A DNA stretch of 32,114 nucleotides from Candidatus Handelsmanbacteria bacterium (GTDB taxonomy: Bacteria > Latescibacterota > UBA2968 > UBA8231), in assembly GCA_016867395.1 (NCBI GenBank), contig VGJS01000047.1, forward strand, positions 1 to 32,114. The letters are read 5' to 3'. Under the pieces are notes generated by a model that saw nothing but the letters and a program-made list of their open reading frames with translations, did not search any database and was not told the origin of the DNA. Shown piece after piece: positions 7,420 through 16,337 of the stretch; the first letter of the stretch is position 1; the number at the start of each line of letters is the position of its first letter. Both the position numbers and the translations under genes were made by a program.

Positions 7420-8589
7420 TCAGCCGGCCTTCATCTTGCGCAGGATGGCCGGATAGTCCAGCTCGCCCCGCCGCCAATCCCTGCCCGTGGCTCGCTCCTG
7501 TTCGCCCACCTCGACCAGGTCCTCCTCCTTCTGGGCGGCCCCGTGGCGGCCCACGTGGGGGCGCAGCGGGATTTGCCTGTCGCACCTCCGACCGTGCTCG
7601 TCGCCGTTGCGGCTGCTGCTGCGGAACTCGCGATGCAGCGAGAAGCCGGTGGCGATCACCGTCACCAGGATTTCGTCCACCAGCGTGTCGTCGATCACCG
7701 TGCCGAAGATGATGTTGGCCTCCGGGCCGGCGGCCTCCTGGATCACCGAGGCGGCCTCGTTGACCTCGAAGAGGGTGAGGTTGGAGCCGGCGGAGATGTT
7801 GATCAGCACCCCCTTGGCCCCCTCGATGGAGACCTCCTCAAGCAGCGGGCTCTTGATGGCCTTGCGGGCCGCTTCCACCGCCCGGTTCTCGCCCCGGTGG
7901 GAGCCCACCCCCATGATGGCGTCGCCGCCCTCGGTAATGATGGTCCGCACATCGTTGAAGTCGAGGTTGATCATGCCGGGAATGGTGATCAGGTCGGCAA
8001 TGCCGCGGGTGGCCTTGAGCAGCACGTCGTCGGCCTTGAGGAAGGCCTCCTCCAGAGTGGTGTCCTTGGAGCAGACCTGGAGCAGGCGCTGGTTCTTGAT
8101 GACGATCAGGGTATCGACGTGCTCCTGAAGTTCGTTGATGCCCGACATGGCGTTGCGCATACGCGGCGCCCCCTCGAATTGGAAGGGCTCGGTGACGATG
8201 CCCACCGTCAGCACCCCCTGCTTCTTGGCGATCTCGGCCACCACCGGCGCCGCGCCGGTGCCGGTGCCCCCGCCCATGCCGGCGGTGATGAAGACCAGGT
8301 CGGTATCGGACAACTTCTCGGCGACCTTCTCGCGGTCCTCCTCGATGGCCTGCCGCCCTATTTCCGGTTTAGCGCCGGCCCCCAGGCCGCGGGTCACCGA
8401 CTCCCCGATGCAGATGCAGGCGTCGGCCGAGGAGCCGGCCAGGGACTGGGCATCGGTGTTGACGGCGATGAACTCGACCCCGTTCATGCCGGCGGCCACC
8501 ATGCGGTTGATGGCGTTGCCCCCGCCCCCGCCCACACCGAAGACCTTGATCTTGGCCTTGTGTTCGTTCTCAATGATCTTGAAAGGCAT
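7420..8589 (-). CDS. ftsZ: Cell division protein FtsZ
   Basis: FtsZ is the tubulin-like GTPase that forms the division ring. The 389-residue product has the nucleotide-binding start FGVGGGGGNAINRM (17-30), the tubulin signature GGGTGTG (106-112) and the T7 loop NLDFNDVRTI (208-217), which supplies the catalytic aspartates to the neighbouring subunit. A polar, arginine-rich linker (about 320-375) leads to the conserved C-terminal peptide ELDYPAILRK (376-385), which binds FtsA and other anchors. ATG at 8589 follows a strong AAGGAGGAA site. ftsA ends 34 bases upstream. Length and motifs are normal, so it should be functional. Confidence 0.98.
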   Translation of the reverse strand: MPFKIIENEHKAKIKVFGVGGGGGNAINRMVAAGMNGVEFIAVNTDAQSLAGSSADACICIGESVTRGLGAGAKPEIGRQAIEEDREKVAEKLSDTDLVFITAGMGGGTGTGAAPVVAEIAKKQGVLTVGIVTEPFQFEGAPRMRNAMSGINELQEHVDTLIVIKNQRLLQVCSKDTTLEEAFLKADDVLLKATRGIADLITIPGMINLDFNDVRTIITEGGDAIMGVGSHRGENRAVEAARKAIKSPLLEEVSIEGAKGVLINISAGSNLTLFEVNEAASVIQEAAGPEANIIFGTVIDDTLVDEILVTVIATGFSLHREFRSSSRNGDEHGRRCDRQIPLRPHVGRHGAAQKEEDLVEVGEQERATGRDWRRGELDYPAILRKMKAG

Positions 8590-8623
8590 ACGCTTTTCCT
8601 CCTTGCCCGAGGTTTGGTCTGCG

Positions 8624-9859
8624 TCAGACCTGTTTTTTTAACCACTCGATGGCCCGGCCCACCACCGAGCTCGACTGCGCTTCTTCCGTGCCGCCACACC
8701 CGCCCTCGTACTCCAGCTCCTGCGCCCCCATCAGCACCAACCCCGCCGCCGTGGCATAGGCGGGGCCGGCCAAGCGTTCACTCATGCCCTGCAACTCCCG
8801 CGGCGCCCCCAGGCGCACCGGCAAACCTAGCAGCAGTTCGGCCTGTTCAGCCGCCCCTTCCAGCAGGGCGCCCCCGCCGCTAAGCACCACTCCGGCGCTG
8901 AGGTGTTCGGCGCACCCCGAGCGGGAGAGTTCGTCGCCCACCATGCCCAGGATCTCCTCCATCCGCGCCTCGATGATGGAGGCCAGTTCCCGGCGCGGCA
9001 CCCGCTGCGGCTGGCGGCGGGCGATGCCGGGCACCTCGACCACCTCCTCTTGGCCGATGCCGTAGACCCGCGCCGCCCCCCATCCGCACTTGATTTTCTC
9101 AGCGTGGCTCCACGAGGTACGTAGGCAGATGGCGATGTCGCTAGTCAGGCTCTGGCCGCCCAGCCCGATCACCGCCGAGTGGCGCACACTGCCCTGGTAG
9201 AACACCGCCAGGCTGGTGGTGCCCCCACCCAGGTCCACCAGGCACACCCCCATCTCCAACTCCTCCTCCTCCAGCACGGCCCGGCTGGAAGCGAGGGATT
9301 CGAGGTAGATACCCCGGGCCTTCAGGCCGGCCCGCTCCACCCCACGGGTGAGGTTCTGGATAGCGGTGGCCGCGGCGGTGGCGATGTGGACGGTGGTTTC
9401 CAGGCGGATGCTGCACATGCCCACCGGGTCGCGGATGCCGTCCTGGTCATCGACGCTGTACTCCTGAGGCAGGACGTGGAGAACCTGGCGGTCGAAGGGG
9501 ATGGCCACGGCGCGGGCGGCCTCGATGACCCTGGCCTTGTCGCCGGCCTCGATCTCGTGCTGGTCGCCGCCCACGGCGATCACCCCGCGGCTGTTGAAGC
9601 TGGCCAGGTGCTCGCCGGCGATGCCCAGGTACACCGCCTCCACTTTCAGGCCGGCCATCAACTCGGCCTCCTGCACCGCCTTCTGGACCGCCTGCACGGT
9701 CTTGTCCATGTCCACCACCACCCCGCGGCGAACGCCCTCGGAGGGACTGACACCGACCCCCACCACCTTGGGTTCCCCCTCCGGAGTCAGTTGGGCGATG
9801 ATGGCGCAGACCTTGGTCGTGCCGATGTCCAGCCCGACCACCACCTCATCCTGCCCCAT
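8624..9859 (-). CDS. ftsA: Cell division protein FtsA
   Basis: FtsA is an actin-fold ATPase that anchors FtsZ to the inner membrane and recruits later division proteins. The 411-residue product starts DEVVVGLDIGTTKVCAII (phosphate-1 loop) and has CLVDLGGGTTSLAVF (phosphate-2) and GVVLSGGGALLEG (adenosine motif). Between them lies the 1C-type insertion (about 85-165) typical of FtsA rather than MreB. The C-terminus VVGRAIEWLKKQV is an amphipathic membrane-targeting helix. Its ATG at 9859 lies inside the end of ftsQ (14-base overlap), so translation is probably coupled. Confidence 0.97.
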   Translation of the reverse strand: MGQDEVVVGLDIGTTKVCAIIAQLTPEGEPKVVGVGVSPSEGVRRGVVVDMDKTVQAVQKAVQEAELMAGLKVEAVYLGIAGEHLASFNSRGVIAVGGDQHEIEAGDKARVIEAARAVAIPFDRQVLHVLPQEYSVDDQDGIRDPVGMCSIRLETTVHIATAAATAIQNLTRGVERAGLKARGIYLESLASSRAVLEEEELEMGVCLVDLGGGTTSLAVFYQGSVRHSAVIGLGGQSLTSDIAICLRTSWSHAEKIKCGWGAARVYGIGQEEVVEVPGIARRQPQRVPRRELASIIEARMEEILGMVGDELSRSGCAEHLSAGVVLSGGGALLEGAAEQAELLLGLPVRLGAPRELQGMSERLAGPAYATAAGLVLMGAQELEYEGGCGGTEEAQSSSVVGRAIEWLKKQV

Positions 9860-10766
9860 GCTCCCCTCCTTTCGCTAAGCTTTGTGGCGCGGCCTTGCCC
9901 CCCACGACTGCCTGTCCGGCAAAACGCAGATCCAGGTAGGCCGGTTCGGGAAACTCCCGGTAGATGCGCTGCATCATGTCCTTCAGAATGTTGAGCCGTT
10001 CCCCCACCCGGTCGACCGGCACGCGGACCTCGAGGCCATCGCCCACCAAGAGCAGCCGCACCCCGCCTCCCAGGGGTTGGATCTCGGAGATGTTGAGACA
10101 GAACTCCGGGTCTGCGCGGCGGGCCTGCCGCCACCACTCCAGCGCCTGGCGCAAGGCCGGGGACACCAGCCGATCCCCCGGGGTCCGGCGGTCCCCCAGG
10201 CCCTCAAAGCCGGTCAGCAGCGGCAGATCCAGTTCGGCCCGCGTCTCCCCCGGCATCTTCTCAGCCGGCAAGAGTACCCCGCTTTCGTCGATGCCGTAGA
10301 GCTGGTCGAGTTTGATCCAGGCCAGGCGCCGGCGCTCCTCCACTTGGAGTCGCAGACGGTCGGGAGGCCGCCTCTCCAGGTAGACCTTGCGCACCCAGGG
10401 CAGGGCCTCGACCCTGGCCGCCACCCCGGCCAGGTCCACCAGAAAGAGGTTCTGCCCCTCCTCCAACCCGCTGGCCGCCAGGATCTCCTGGCCGCGCAGC
10501 AGGCGCAGCCCCTTGACCTCGAGGGCCTGGAGGCGGAACTCGGGAGCCGCGGCGAAAAGGCGGGGCAACTTGAGCCCGGCCCACAGGAGGGCCCCGGCAA
10601 GGACCACGAGAACCAGGTAACCCAGCCGGCACCGGCCGCCCCGCCACACCCCGGCTGCCTTCCCGCCCTCGCGCGGCACGGCCATGGGCTGCCGGTGCCC
10701 GCGCTTCTCCGGCAGGGAGTGCCGGCGGCGCCGGGAAGTTTTCCCTTGGGGGCGGACGGCGGTCAC
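9846..10766 (-). CDS. ftsQ: Cell division protein FtsQ/DivIB
   Basis: FtsQ is a bitopic inner-membrane protein linking cytoplasmic and periplasmic division proteins, including FtsL and FtsB. The 306-residue product has a basic cytoplasmic tail (about 1-47), one transmembrane helix (LGYLVLVVLAGALLWAGL) and a POTRA domain (FRLQALEVKGLRLL onward, through LPWVRKVYLERRPPDRLRL), followed by the FtsQ/DivIB beta domain. ATG 10766 overlaps the murC stop by 4 bases, and the end overlaps ftsA. No murB or ddl gene intervenes between murC and ftsQ, unlike many dcw clusters. Confidence 0.93.
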   Translation of the reverse strand: MTAVRPQGKTSRRRRHSLPEKRGHRQPMAVPREGGKAAGVWRGGRCRLGYLVLVVLAGALLWAGLKLPRLFAAAPEFRLQALEVKGLRLLRGQEILAASGLEEGQNLFLVDLAGVAARVEALPWVRKVYLERRPPDRLRLQVEERRRLAWIKLDQLYGIDESGVLLPAEKMPGETRAELDLPLLTGFEGLGDRRTPGDRLVSPALRQALEWWRQARRADPEFCLNISEIQPLGGGVRLLLVGDGLEVRVPVDRVGERLNILKDMMQRIYREFPEPAYLDLRFAGQAVVGGKAAPQSLAKGGEHGAG

Positions 10767-12142
10767 GAACCTGTCTTCAGGGCGGCCAGCACCCCTTCGG
10801 CCACCCGGTCCACGTCGCCGGCTCCCATAGTCAGCACCAGATCCCCCGGTCGGCAGGCGGCCAGGACCCGGCGGGGCAATTCCTCGAGCTGGGGCACATA
10901 TTCCACCCTTTCATAACCGTTGGCCCGCATGGCCTGGGCGATCTGCCCGGCGTCTACATCGGGCTGCGCCTCCTCCCGCGAACCGTAAATGGCTGCCAGG
11001 TACACCTGGTCAGCCGCCTGTAGGGACTCGGCGAATTCGCGGATCAGGGCCCGGGTGCGCGAGTACAGGTGCGGCTGGAATACCGCCACCACCCGCCGGC
11101 CCGTGCCCCGGGCCGCCTGCAGGGTGGCGGCGATCTCGGCCGGATGGTGGGCGTAATCGTCCACCACCAGGATACCGCCCCCTTCGCCGCGCCGCTCGAA
11201 GCGCCGCCCCACCCCGGCAAAACCGGCCAGTGCCGCGGCCACTGCGACGAAATCGATCTCCAGCAATTGGGCCATGGCAGCCGCTCCCAGGGCGTTGCAC
11301 ACGTTGTGCAGACCGGGCACCTGCAACTCGATCCGGCCCTGCTCGACCCCCTCCCCCACCAAGGTGAAGCAACTCCCCCAGGGCCGGGTCTCCAATTCCA
11401 CGGCCCGCACCTGGTTGTCCTCGCCCAACCCGAAGGTCCGCACCGGCCGCCCCAGGCGGGGTAGCAGCCTCCGCACCCCGGGGTCATCGCCGCCCATCGC
11501 GCAGTGGCCATAGAAGGGCAGCTTCCCCAGAAAGAGCCCAAAGGTCTCCTCCACCTCGGCCAGGTCGCGGTAGCAGTCCAGGTGCTCAGCGTCGATGGTG
11601 GTGACAATGGCCGCCTGCGGCCGCAACTGGAGGAAACTGCGCTGGTACTCGTCGGCCTCCACCACAAAAGGCCCGCCCCGCCCCAGCCAGGCCGCTGCCC
11701 GGCCCTCCAGCCAGCCGCCGATCAGCGCTGAAGGCTCGCAGCCGGCCCCTCTCAGGATGGTGGCCGTCATCGCCGCGGTGGTGGTCTTGCCGTGGCTGCC
11801 GGCCACCGCCACCGTCCAGTAGGGCCGCGTCAGCTCCCCCAGCAACTGCGCCCGACCCACCACTGGTATCCCGGCCGCCGCCGCGGCGAGCAGTTCCGGG
11901 TTGTCGGGCGGCACTGCCGCCGAGTAGACCACCAGTTCGCGGCCCTGCACACTTTCGGCGCGATGCCCCAACGCGGCGCTGATGCCGGCGCGGCGCAACT
12001 GCTCCAGCGCCCGCGAGGGGGCGCGGTCCGAGCCGCTCACCTGGCAGCCCAGGGCCTGCAGCACGTAGGCCAGCCCCTCCATCCCCACCCCGCCGATGCC
12101 CACCAGGTGTACCTTGCCGTAGCGCCGGAACAGGGACTTCAT
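10763..12142 (-). CDS. murC: UDP-N-acetylmuramate--L-alanine ligase MurC
   Basis: MurC adds L-alanine to UDP-N-acetylmuramate, the first amino acid of the peptidoglycan stem, using ATP in the cytoplasm. I chose ATG 12142, which overlaps the ftsW stop as ATGA; the open frame continues upstream only through ftsW. The 459-residue product has the MurC N-terminal loop VHLVGIGGVGMEGLAYVL, the ATP loop GSHGKTTT, the substrate region FVVEADEYQRSFL and the C-terminal DDYAHHPAEI motif. Length is normal. It directly follows ftsW, where murG normally sits. Confidence 0.97.
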   Translation of the reverse strand: MKSLFRRYGKVHLVGIGGVGMEGLAYVLQALGCQVSGSDRAPSRALEQLRRAGISAALGHRAESVQGRELVVYSAAVPPDNPELLAAAAAGIPVVGRAQLLGELTRPYWTVAVAGSHGKTTTAAMTATILRGAGCEPSALIGGWLEGRAAAWLGRGGPFVVEADEYQRSFLQLRPQAAIVTTIDAEHLDCYRDLAEVEETFGLFLGKLPFYGHCAMGGDDPGVRRLLPRLGRPVRTFGLGEDNQVRAVELETRPWGSCFTLVGEGVEQGRIELQVPGLHNVCNALGAAAMAQLLEIDFVAVAAALAGFAGVGRRFERRGEGGGILVVDDYAHHPAEIAATLQAARGTGRRVVAVFQPHLYSRTRALIREFAESLQAADQVYLAAIYGSREEAQPDVDAGQIAQAMRANGYERVEYVPQLEELPRRVLAACRPGDLVLTMGAGDVDRVAEGVLAALKTGS

Positions 12143-13350
12143 CCCGCGGCGCCAAAGGTGCGCCGCCAGGCCACCTGCCCCTGCAGATCCGCCGGCGGCC
12201 TTTGGGGCTGGGGTCGCTCCATCTTGGGCGCCTCCCAGAAGACCCCGGGCTGCTGGCGGCCCGCCCTGGCCACCCCCAGCAGAATGCCCACCCCACCCAG
12301 GTTCCACACCAGCGAGGAGCCCCCGTAGCTTATGAAGGGCAGCGGCAGGCCGGTGGTGGGCAGCACCCCGGTGACCACCCCGATGTTGAGCACCGCGTAC
12401 ACCGAGATCATGGCGGTGATGCCGGTGGCCACCAAAAACCCATGATAGGTTGGGGCCTCCCTGGCGATGCGCAGGCCGTTGAGGGCAAAGGCCACGAAAA
12501 GAGCCACCACCGCCAGGGTGCCCACCAGGCCCAGTTCCTCGCCGATAAATGCAAAGACAAAATCCGTGTGCGGCTCGGGCAGGAACTGCTGCTTCTGCAT
12601 GCTGTTGCCGATGCCCACGCCGAAGAACCCGCCGCTGCCGATGCCCAGCAGGGACTGCGATACCTGGTACCCGGCCCCCAGCGGGTCGGCGTCATTGCCG
12701 AAGAAGAAGGTGGCCAGGCGCTGGCGCTGGTAGGGAGAGATCAGCAGCGAAAAGGCCACTAACGGCACCCCGGCCAGGCCCGTCCACAAGAGGTGGGAGG
12801 TGCGGGCTCCCCCTACCCAGAGCAACACCAGCGAGATCATGGCGATGGCCAGGGCAGTGCCGAGGTTGGGCTGCAGGATGATCAACCCCAGGACCAGGCC
12901 GATGACCACCAGCCGCGGGAGGAGGCCGCTTCGGAAATCCCCCAGATCTGCCTCCTTGCGGGCCAGGACGTCGGCCAGGTAGAGGACCATGACCAGCTTG
13001 ACGAACTCCGAGGGCTGGAAGGAAGCGCCCGAGATGAACGAGGGCAGGGGTATCCAGCGCTGGGTCTTGCCTTCGCCCAGGAAGAGCACCGCCACCAGGC
13101 AAGCCACCCCCAGCGCCAACAGCCCGCGGGCCAATTGACGCCAGCGCTCAAGTGGAACGTGGGCCAGCGCCACCATCACCCCCAGGCCTAAGAGCAGCCG
13201 GAAGAGCTGGCGTTCAAGGTAGAAGCCGCTGTCGGCAAAACGGACGCTGGCCAGCACCGAACTGGAACTGTAAATCATCACCGTCCCCAGGCCGACGAGG
13301 ACCAGGGAGATAAACCACAGGCGGTGACCGGCCTTCTGGGCGGCGTTCAT
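12139..13350 (-). CDS. ftsW: Peptidoglycan glycosyltransferase FtsW
   Basis: FtsW is the SEDS-family polymerase that joins lipid II into septal glycan strands with its partner FtsI. The 403-residue product is highly hydrophobic, with about ten membrane segments. It shows the SEDS signatures YSSSSVLA near the N-terminus, FAFIGEELGLVG in the middle and GLPLPFISYGGSSLV near the end. The last 40 residues are a polar cytoplasmic tail. ATG at 13350 is preceded by 144 non-coding bases after murF and has no obvious ribosome binding site. That gap is where mraY and murD would normally be. Confidence 0.95.
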   Translation of the reverse strand: MNAAQKAGHRLWFISLVLVGLGTVMIYSSSSVLASVRFADSGFYLERQLFRLLLGLGVMVALAHVPLERWRQLARGLLALGVACLVAVLFLGEGKTQRWIPLPSFISGASFQPSEFVKLVMVLYLADVLARKEADLGDFRSGLLPRLVVIGLVLGLIILQPNLGTALAIAMISLVLLWVGGARTSHLLWTGLAGVPLVAFSLLISPYQRQRLATFFFGNDADPLGAGYQVSQSLLGIGSGGFFGVGIGNSMQKQQFLPEPHTDFVFAFIGEELGLVGTLAVVALFVAFALNGLRIAREAPTYHGFLVATGITAMISVYAVLNIGVVTGVLPTTGLPLPFISYGGSSLVWNLGGVGILLGVARAGRQQPGVFWEAPKMERPQPQRPPADLQGQVAWRRTFGAAG

Positions 13351-13494
13351 TAGGAAAGGGCCAAAGGTTGCAAAGGGCTGAGCGCTCGAAAAACCGCAAC
13401 GGGCTTCCCGAGCAAGGGGATGGTGGTCTGGGGGGACCGGGGGAGGAAGTGCCTTGCTCTGTGCCGCGACCGCCAGGCCGGAGCCCGGCGGGTT
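13351..13494 (-). other. Non-coding gap between murF and ftsW where mraY-murD usually sit
   Basis: This 144-base gap breaks an otherwise tightly overlapping gene series. None of its frames resembles a piece of MraY or MurD, so there is no sign of a decayed copy. No clear promoter or terminator is visible. Confidence 0.55.
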
Positions 13495-14847
13495 TCAGCC
13501 GGTGATGTCGGCGGCGATCTCCTCGAGGGCCATGCCGCGCGAAGCCTTGACCAAGACCAGGTCGTGCTCGCGCAGCGAAGCCCGCAGATGGGCCGCCAAT
13601 TCCTGTTTGCTGCCAAAGTGCCGCGCCCGATCGGCCAACCCGGCGCGCCTGGCCGCCTCAACCAGGTGGACGCTGAGGGGGCCGACGCCAAAGACCAAGT
13701 CGAGGCGCTGGGCAGCCGCCTGCCTGCCGACGGCCGCGTGCAACCTGGGAGCCGTCGGCCCCAATTCGAGCATGTCGCCCAGCACGGCGATGCGCCGGCC
13801 GGCGGCCATCCCCCCTAACATCTCGAGGGCGGCCTGCATCGAACCGGGGTTGGCGTTGTAACTATCATTTATCACACCGATGCCGTGATTGCGCAAGATC
13901 TGCGAACGCATGGCCACCGGCCTGAACTGGGTCAGGGCCTGGCCGATCTGCGGCCAGGGCACCCGTAGCTGATGCCCCACGGCGGCGGCGGCCAGGGCGT
14001 TGTACACGTTGTGCCTCCCTGGCACCTGCAGCCGCAGGGGGAAATTATGTAGAGAGAGTGAGCCGCAGCCCTCTTGGTCAAGGATGAGTCCCTCCCCACA
14101 ATAATGGCTCTCACGCACGAGACTGAAGCCCAGGAGTCTCCCCTTTGTCCTATTAACCTCCTGAGCTATGACACAGTCATCAGCGTTGACGAGAGCCAAA
14201 GAAGACTCGTCCAGATACCCCAAGAGCTCCCCTTTGGCCTTGGCCACTCTCTCTACAGATCCGAATATTTCCAAGTGGGCGGTGCCGATGTTAAGCAAGA
14301 CCCCGACCGTGGGTTGGACCACCTCGCACAGGTAGTGGATGTCCCCCACCCGGCGAGCGGCCAACTCCACCACCACCGCCTCGTGTTCCCCAGACAACTG
14401 CAGGATGGTGAGAGGCACTCCCAGTTCGTTGTTCTCGTTGCCAGGAGTCTGCAGTACCCGGTACCGCTGGCGCAACACCGCGGCGATCATTTCCTTGGTG
14501 GTGGTCTTGCCGGCGCTGCCCACCACCGCGATCACCGGCGGGGTGAATCTTTTGCGGTACTGCCTGGCCAGTTCGCCCAGGGCCGCCATCACCGAGGCCA
14601 CCCGGAGCCGGGCCCCGGCCCCCGGCACTTCTTCTTCAACCAGGGCGGCGCAGGCGCCGCGCTCCCACGCTTGGGCGACATATTTATGCCCGTCGGTGCG
14701 CTCTCCCCGGAGAGCCAGGAAAAGCTCCCCCAGTTGGGTGGTGCGGCTGTCGGTAGAGATCCCTGTGGGCCGACAAGCGCCATCGAAGTTACCAAGAAGC
14801 TCGGCGTTCGTCCACTCCCTAATCTCACCCAGGCTCACCCCCTCCAT
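13495..14847 (-). CDS. murF: UDP-MurNAc-tripeptide--D-Ala-D-Ala ligase MurF
   Basis: MurF adds the D-alanyl-D-alanine dipeptide, completing the cytoplasmic stem peptide. The 450-residue product has the three Mur-ligase domains: N-terminal region with ISTDSRTTQLGELFLALRG, ATP domain with VVGSAGKTTTKEMIAAVL, the MurF-typical PGNENNELGVPLTI and a C-terminal domain with INDSYNANPGSMQAALEML. The ATG shares one base with the murE stop (TGATG), so the two are translationally coupled. The final residues LVKASRGMALEEI match the normal MurF end, so the protein is complete. Confidence 0.96.
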   Translation of the reverse strand: MEGVSLGEIREWTNAELLGNFDGACRPTGISTDSRTTQLGELFLALRGERTDGHKYVAQAWERGACAALVEEEVPGAGARLRVASVMAALGELARQYRKRFTPPVIAVVGSAGKTTTKEMIAAVLRQRYRVLQTPGNENNELGVPLTILQLSGEHEAVVVELAARRVGDIHYLCEVVQPTVGVLLNIGTAHLEIFGSVERVAKAKGELLGYLDESSLALVNADDCVIAQEVNRTKGRLLGFSLVRESHYCGEGLILDQEGCGSLSLHNFPLRLQVPGRHNVYNALAAAAVGHQLRVPWPQIGQALTQFRPVAMRSQILRNHGIGVINDSYNANPGSMQAALEMLGGMAAGRRIAVLGDMLELGPTAPRLHAAVGRQAAAQRLDLVFGVGPLSVHLVEAARRAGLADRARHFGSKQELAAHLRASLREHDLVLVKASRGMALEEIAADITG

Positions 14848-16337
14848 CAGTGCCTCCCCGCCGGCACCGGTGCTCCGCTTCCCAGGAGGTCGCGCAGTAC
14901 CTGGCTTGCCACCTGGCGGTCGTCGAATTCGATGGTCTTGTCGGCGAAGATCTGCTCCGCCTCGTGCCCCTTGCCGGCGATCACCACTACGTCTCCGGGG
15001 AGGCTGCTGGCCAGGGCCCTTTCGATGGCCTGGAGGCGGTCAGCGACCAACTCGGCCCTATTCCGGTCCCGTAGGCCAGCGGCGATCTCCGCGATGATCG
15101 CCTCGGGAACCTCGCTGCGCGGATTGTCGGAGGTGATGATCACCCGGTCGGCCAACGCCCCGGCGATCTCTCCCATCAGCGGCCGCTTGCCCCGATCGCG
15201 ATCCCCACCACAGCCAAAGACGCAGGTCAGGCGGTTGCGGGTCAGTTCGCGGGCGGTCTGTAGCACCGTCTCCAGACTGGCCGGGGTGTGGGCATAATCC
15301 ACGATGACCTCGAAGTCCTGCCCCAGATCGATCCGCTCAAAGCGCCCGGGCACCTGATCGAGGGCTGCGATCCCGCTGCTCATGGCCTCAGGAGGCAATT
15401 CGAGCGCCAGGCCGCACGAAAAAGCGGCGAGGATATTATGACAATTGAACCCACCCGTCAACCGGCTGCTGACCACCTCTTCTCCGCGGGGGGTTTCCAG
15501 GCGCAGCACCATACCCTCGGCGGTGCGCTGGTACTGGCGCAGCCGCACCGTGGCGTCCGGTGCCCGGCCGAATCCCATTACTGGTATAGGCAGAGAGGCG
15601 GCTAGCCGCCGGCCGGCCTCGTCGTCGAGGTTGATCACCGCCCACTCGCTCTGCGCAAAGAGCCTGGCCTTGGCGTCGAAATAGTTCTCGCTGGTCTGGT
15701 GAAAGTTGAGGTGGTCGCGGCTGAGGTTGGTGAATACACCCACCGCGAAGCGAACCCCGGCCACCCGGTCCAGGGCCAGGGCGTGGGAGGAAACCTCCAC
15801 GGCAACGGCGGTTTTTCCCGCCTCCCGCATGGCCCGGAACAGCCGGTGCAACTCGGAGGCCTCGGGGGTGGTGTTGCGCAAGTTCTTCATCAGTTGCCGA
15901 TGGACGATGCAGCCCAGGGTGCCCACGTACCCGCAGGGACGCTGCGCCACACCGAGCATCTGCTGCACCAGGAAAGCGGTGGTCGTCTTGCCCTTGGTAC
16001 CGGTGATCCCCACCGCCGTCAGTTCGCGGTCGGCGTGGCCGTAGAGCTCTCCGGCCAGCAGAGCCAGGGAACGGCGGCAGTTGGCCACCCGGATCTGCGT
16101 GGCCCCGGCAGCGGGCAGGTCGTCCTCCACCACCACCGCCCCCACCCCACGCCCCAGGGCATCGGGGACGAACTGATGCCGGTCCTGCTCCTCCCCCCCG
16201 CGGATGGCCACGAATAGGGCGCCCGGCCCGCTGCTGCGGGAATCGCAGGTGATCCTGTCGATACTCAGATCAAGCGGACCCCTCACCTGGTATCCGGGTT
16301 CGAGGGCGGCGAGCAGTTGGCGAAGTTCCATACTCAT
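14847..16337 (-). CDS. murE: UDP-MurNAc-L-Ala-D-Glu--2,6-diaminopimelate ligase MurE
   Basis: MurE adds the third stem-peptide residue. The 496-residue product has the N-terminal RITCDSRSSGPGALFVAIRG, the ATP loop VGITGTKGKTTTAFLV, the UDP-MurNAc region NTTPEASELHRLF and the C-terminal DNPRSEVPEAI. DNPR is the known meso-diaminopimelate recognition motif and implies a Gram-negative type stem peptide. The usual acidic residue after SE is valine here, a small departure. Its ATG overlaps the ftsI stop by 4 bases and its stop overlaps murF by one base. Confidence 0.97.
   Translation of the reverse strand: MSMELRQLLAALEPGYQVRGPLDLSIDRITCDSRSSGPGALFVAIRGGEEQDRHQFVPDALGRGVGAVVVEDDLPAAGATQIRVANCRRSLALLAGELYGHADRELTAVGITGTKGKTTTAFLVQQMLGVAQRPCGYVGTLGCIVHRQLMKNLRNTTPEASELHRLFRAMREAGKTAVAVEVSSHALALDRVAGVRFAVGVFTNLSRDHLNFHQTSENYFDAKARLFAQSEWAVINLDDEAGRRLAASLPIPVMGFGRAPDATVRLRQYQRTAEGMVLRLETPRGEEVVSSRLTGGFNCHNILAAFSCGLALELPPEAMSSGIAALDQVPGRFERIDLGQDFEVIVDYAHTPASLETVLQTARELTRNRLTCVFGCGGDRDRGKRPLMGEIAGALADRVIITSDNPRSEVPEAIIAEIAAGLRDRNRAELVADRLQAIERALASSLPGDVVVIAGKGHEAEQIFADKTIEFDDRQVASQVLRDLLGSGAPVPAGRH

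Noticed and set aside
7006..8883. A 625-codon open frame on the plus strand opposite ftsZ and part of kptA
   Set aside because: It is the antisense shadow of ftsZ; the translation is His/Gly/Asp-rich low-complexity sequence with no family features, a normal effect of high GC content.
12143..12307. An upstream extension of murC (55 extra codons)
   Set aside because: The extra residues are a shadow of the ftsW C-terminus; the ATG at 12142 matches the family start and overlaps the ftsW stop as ATGA.
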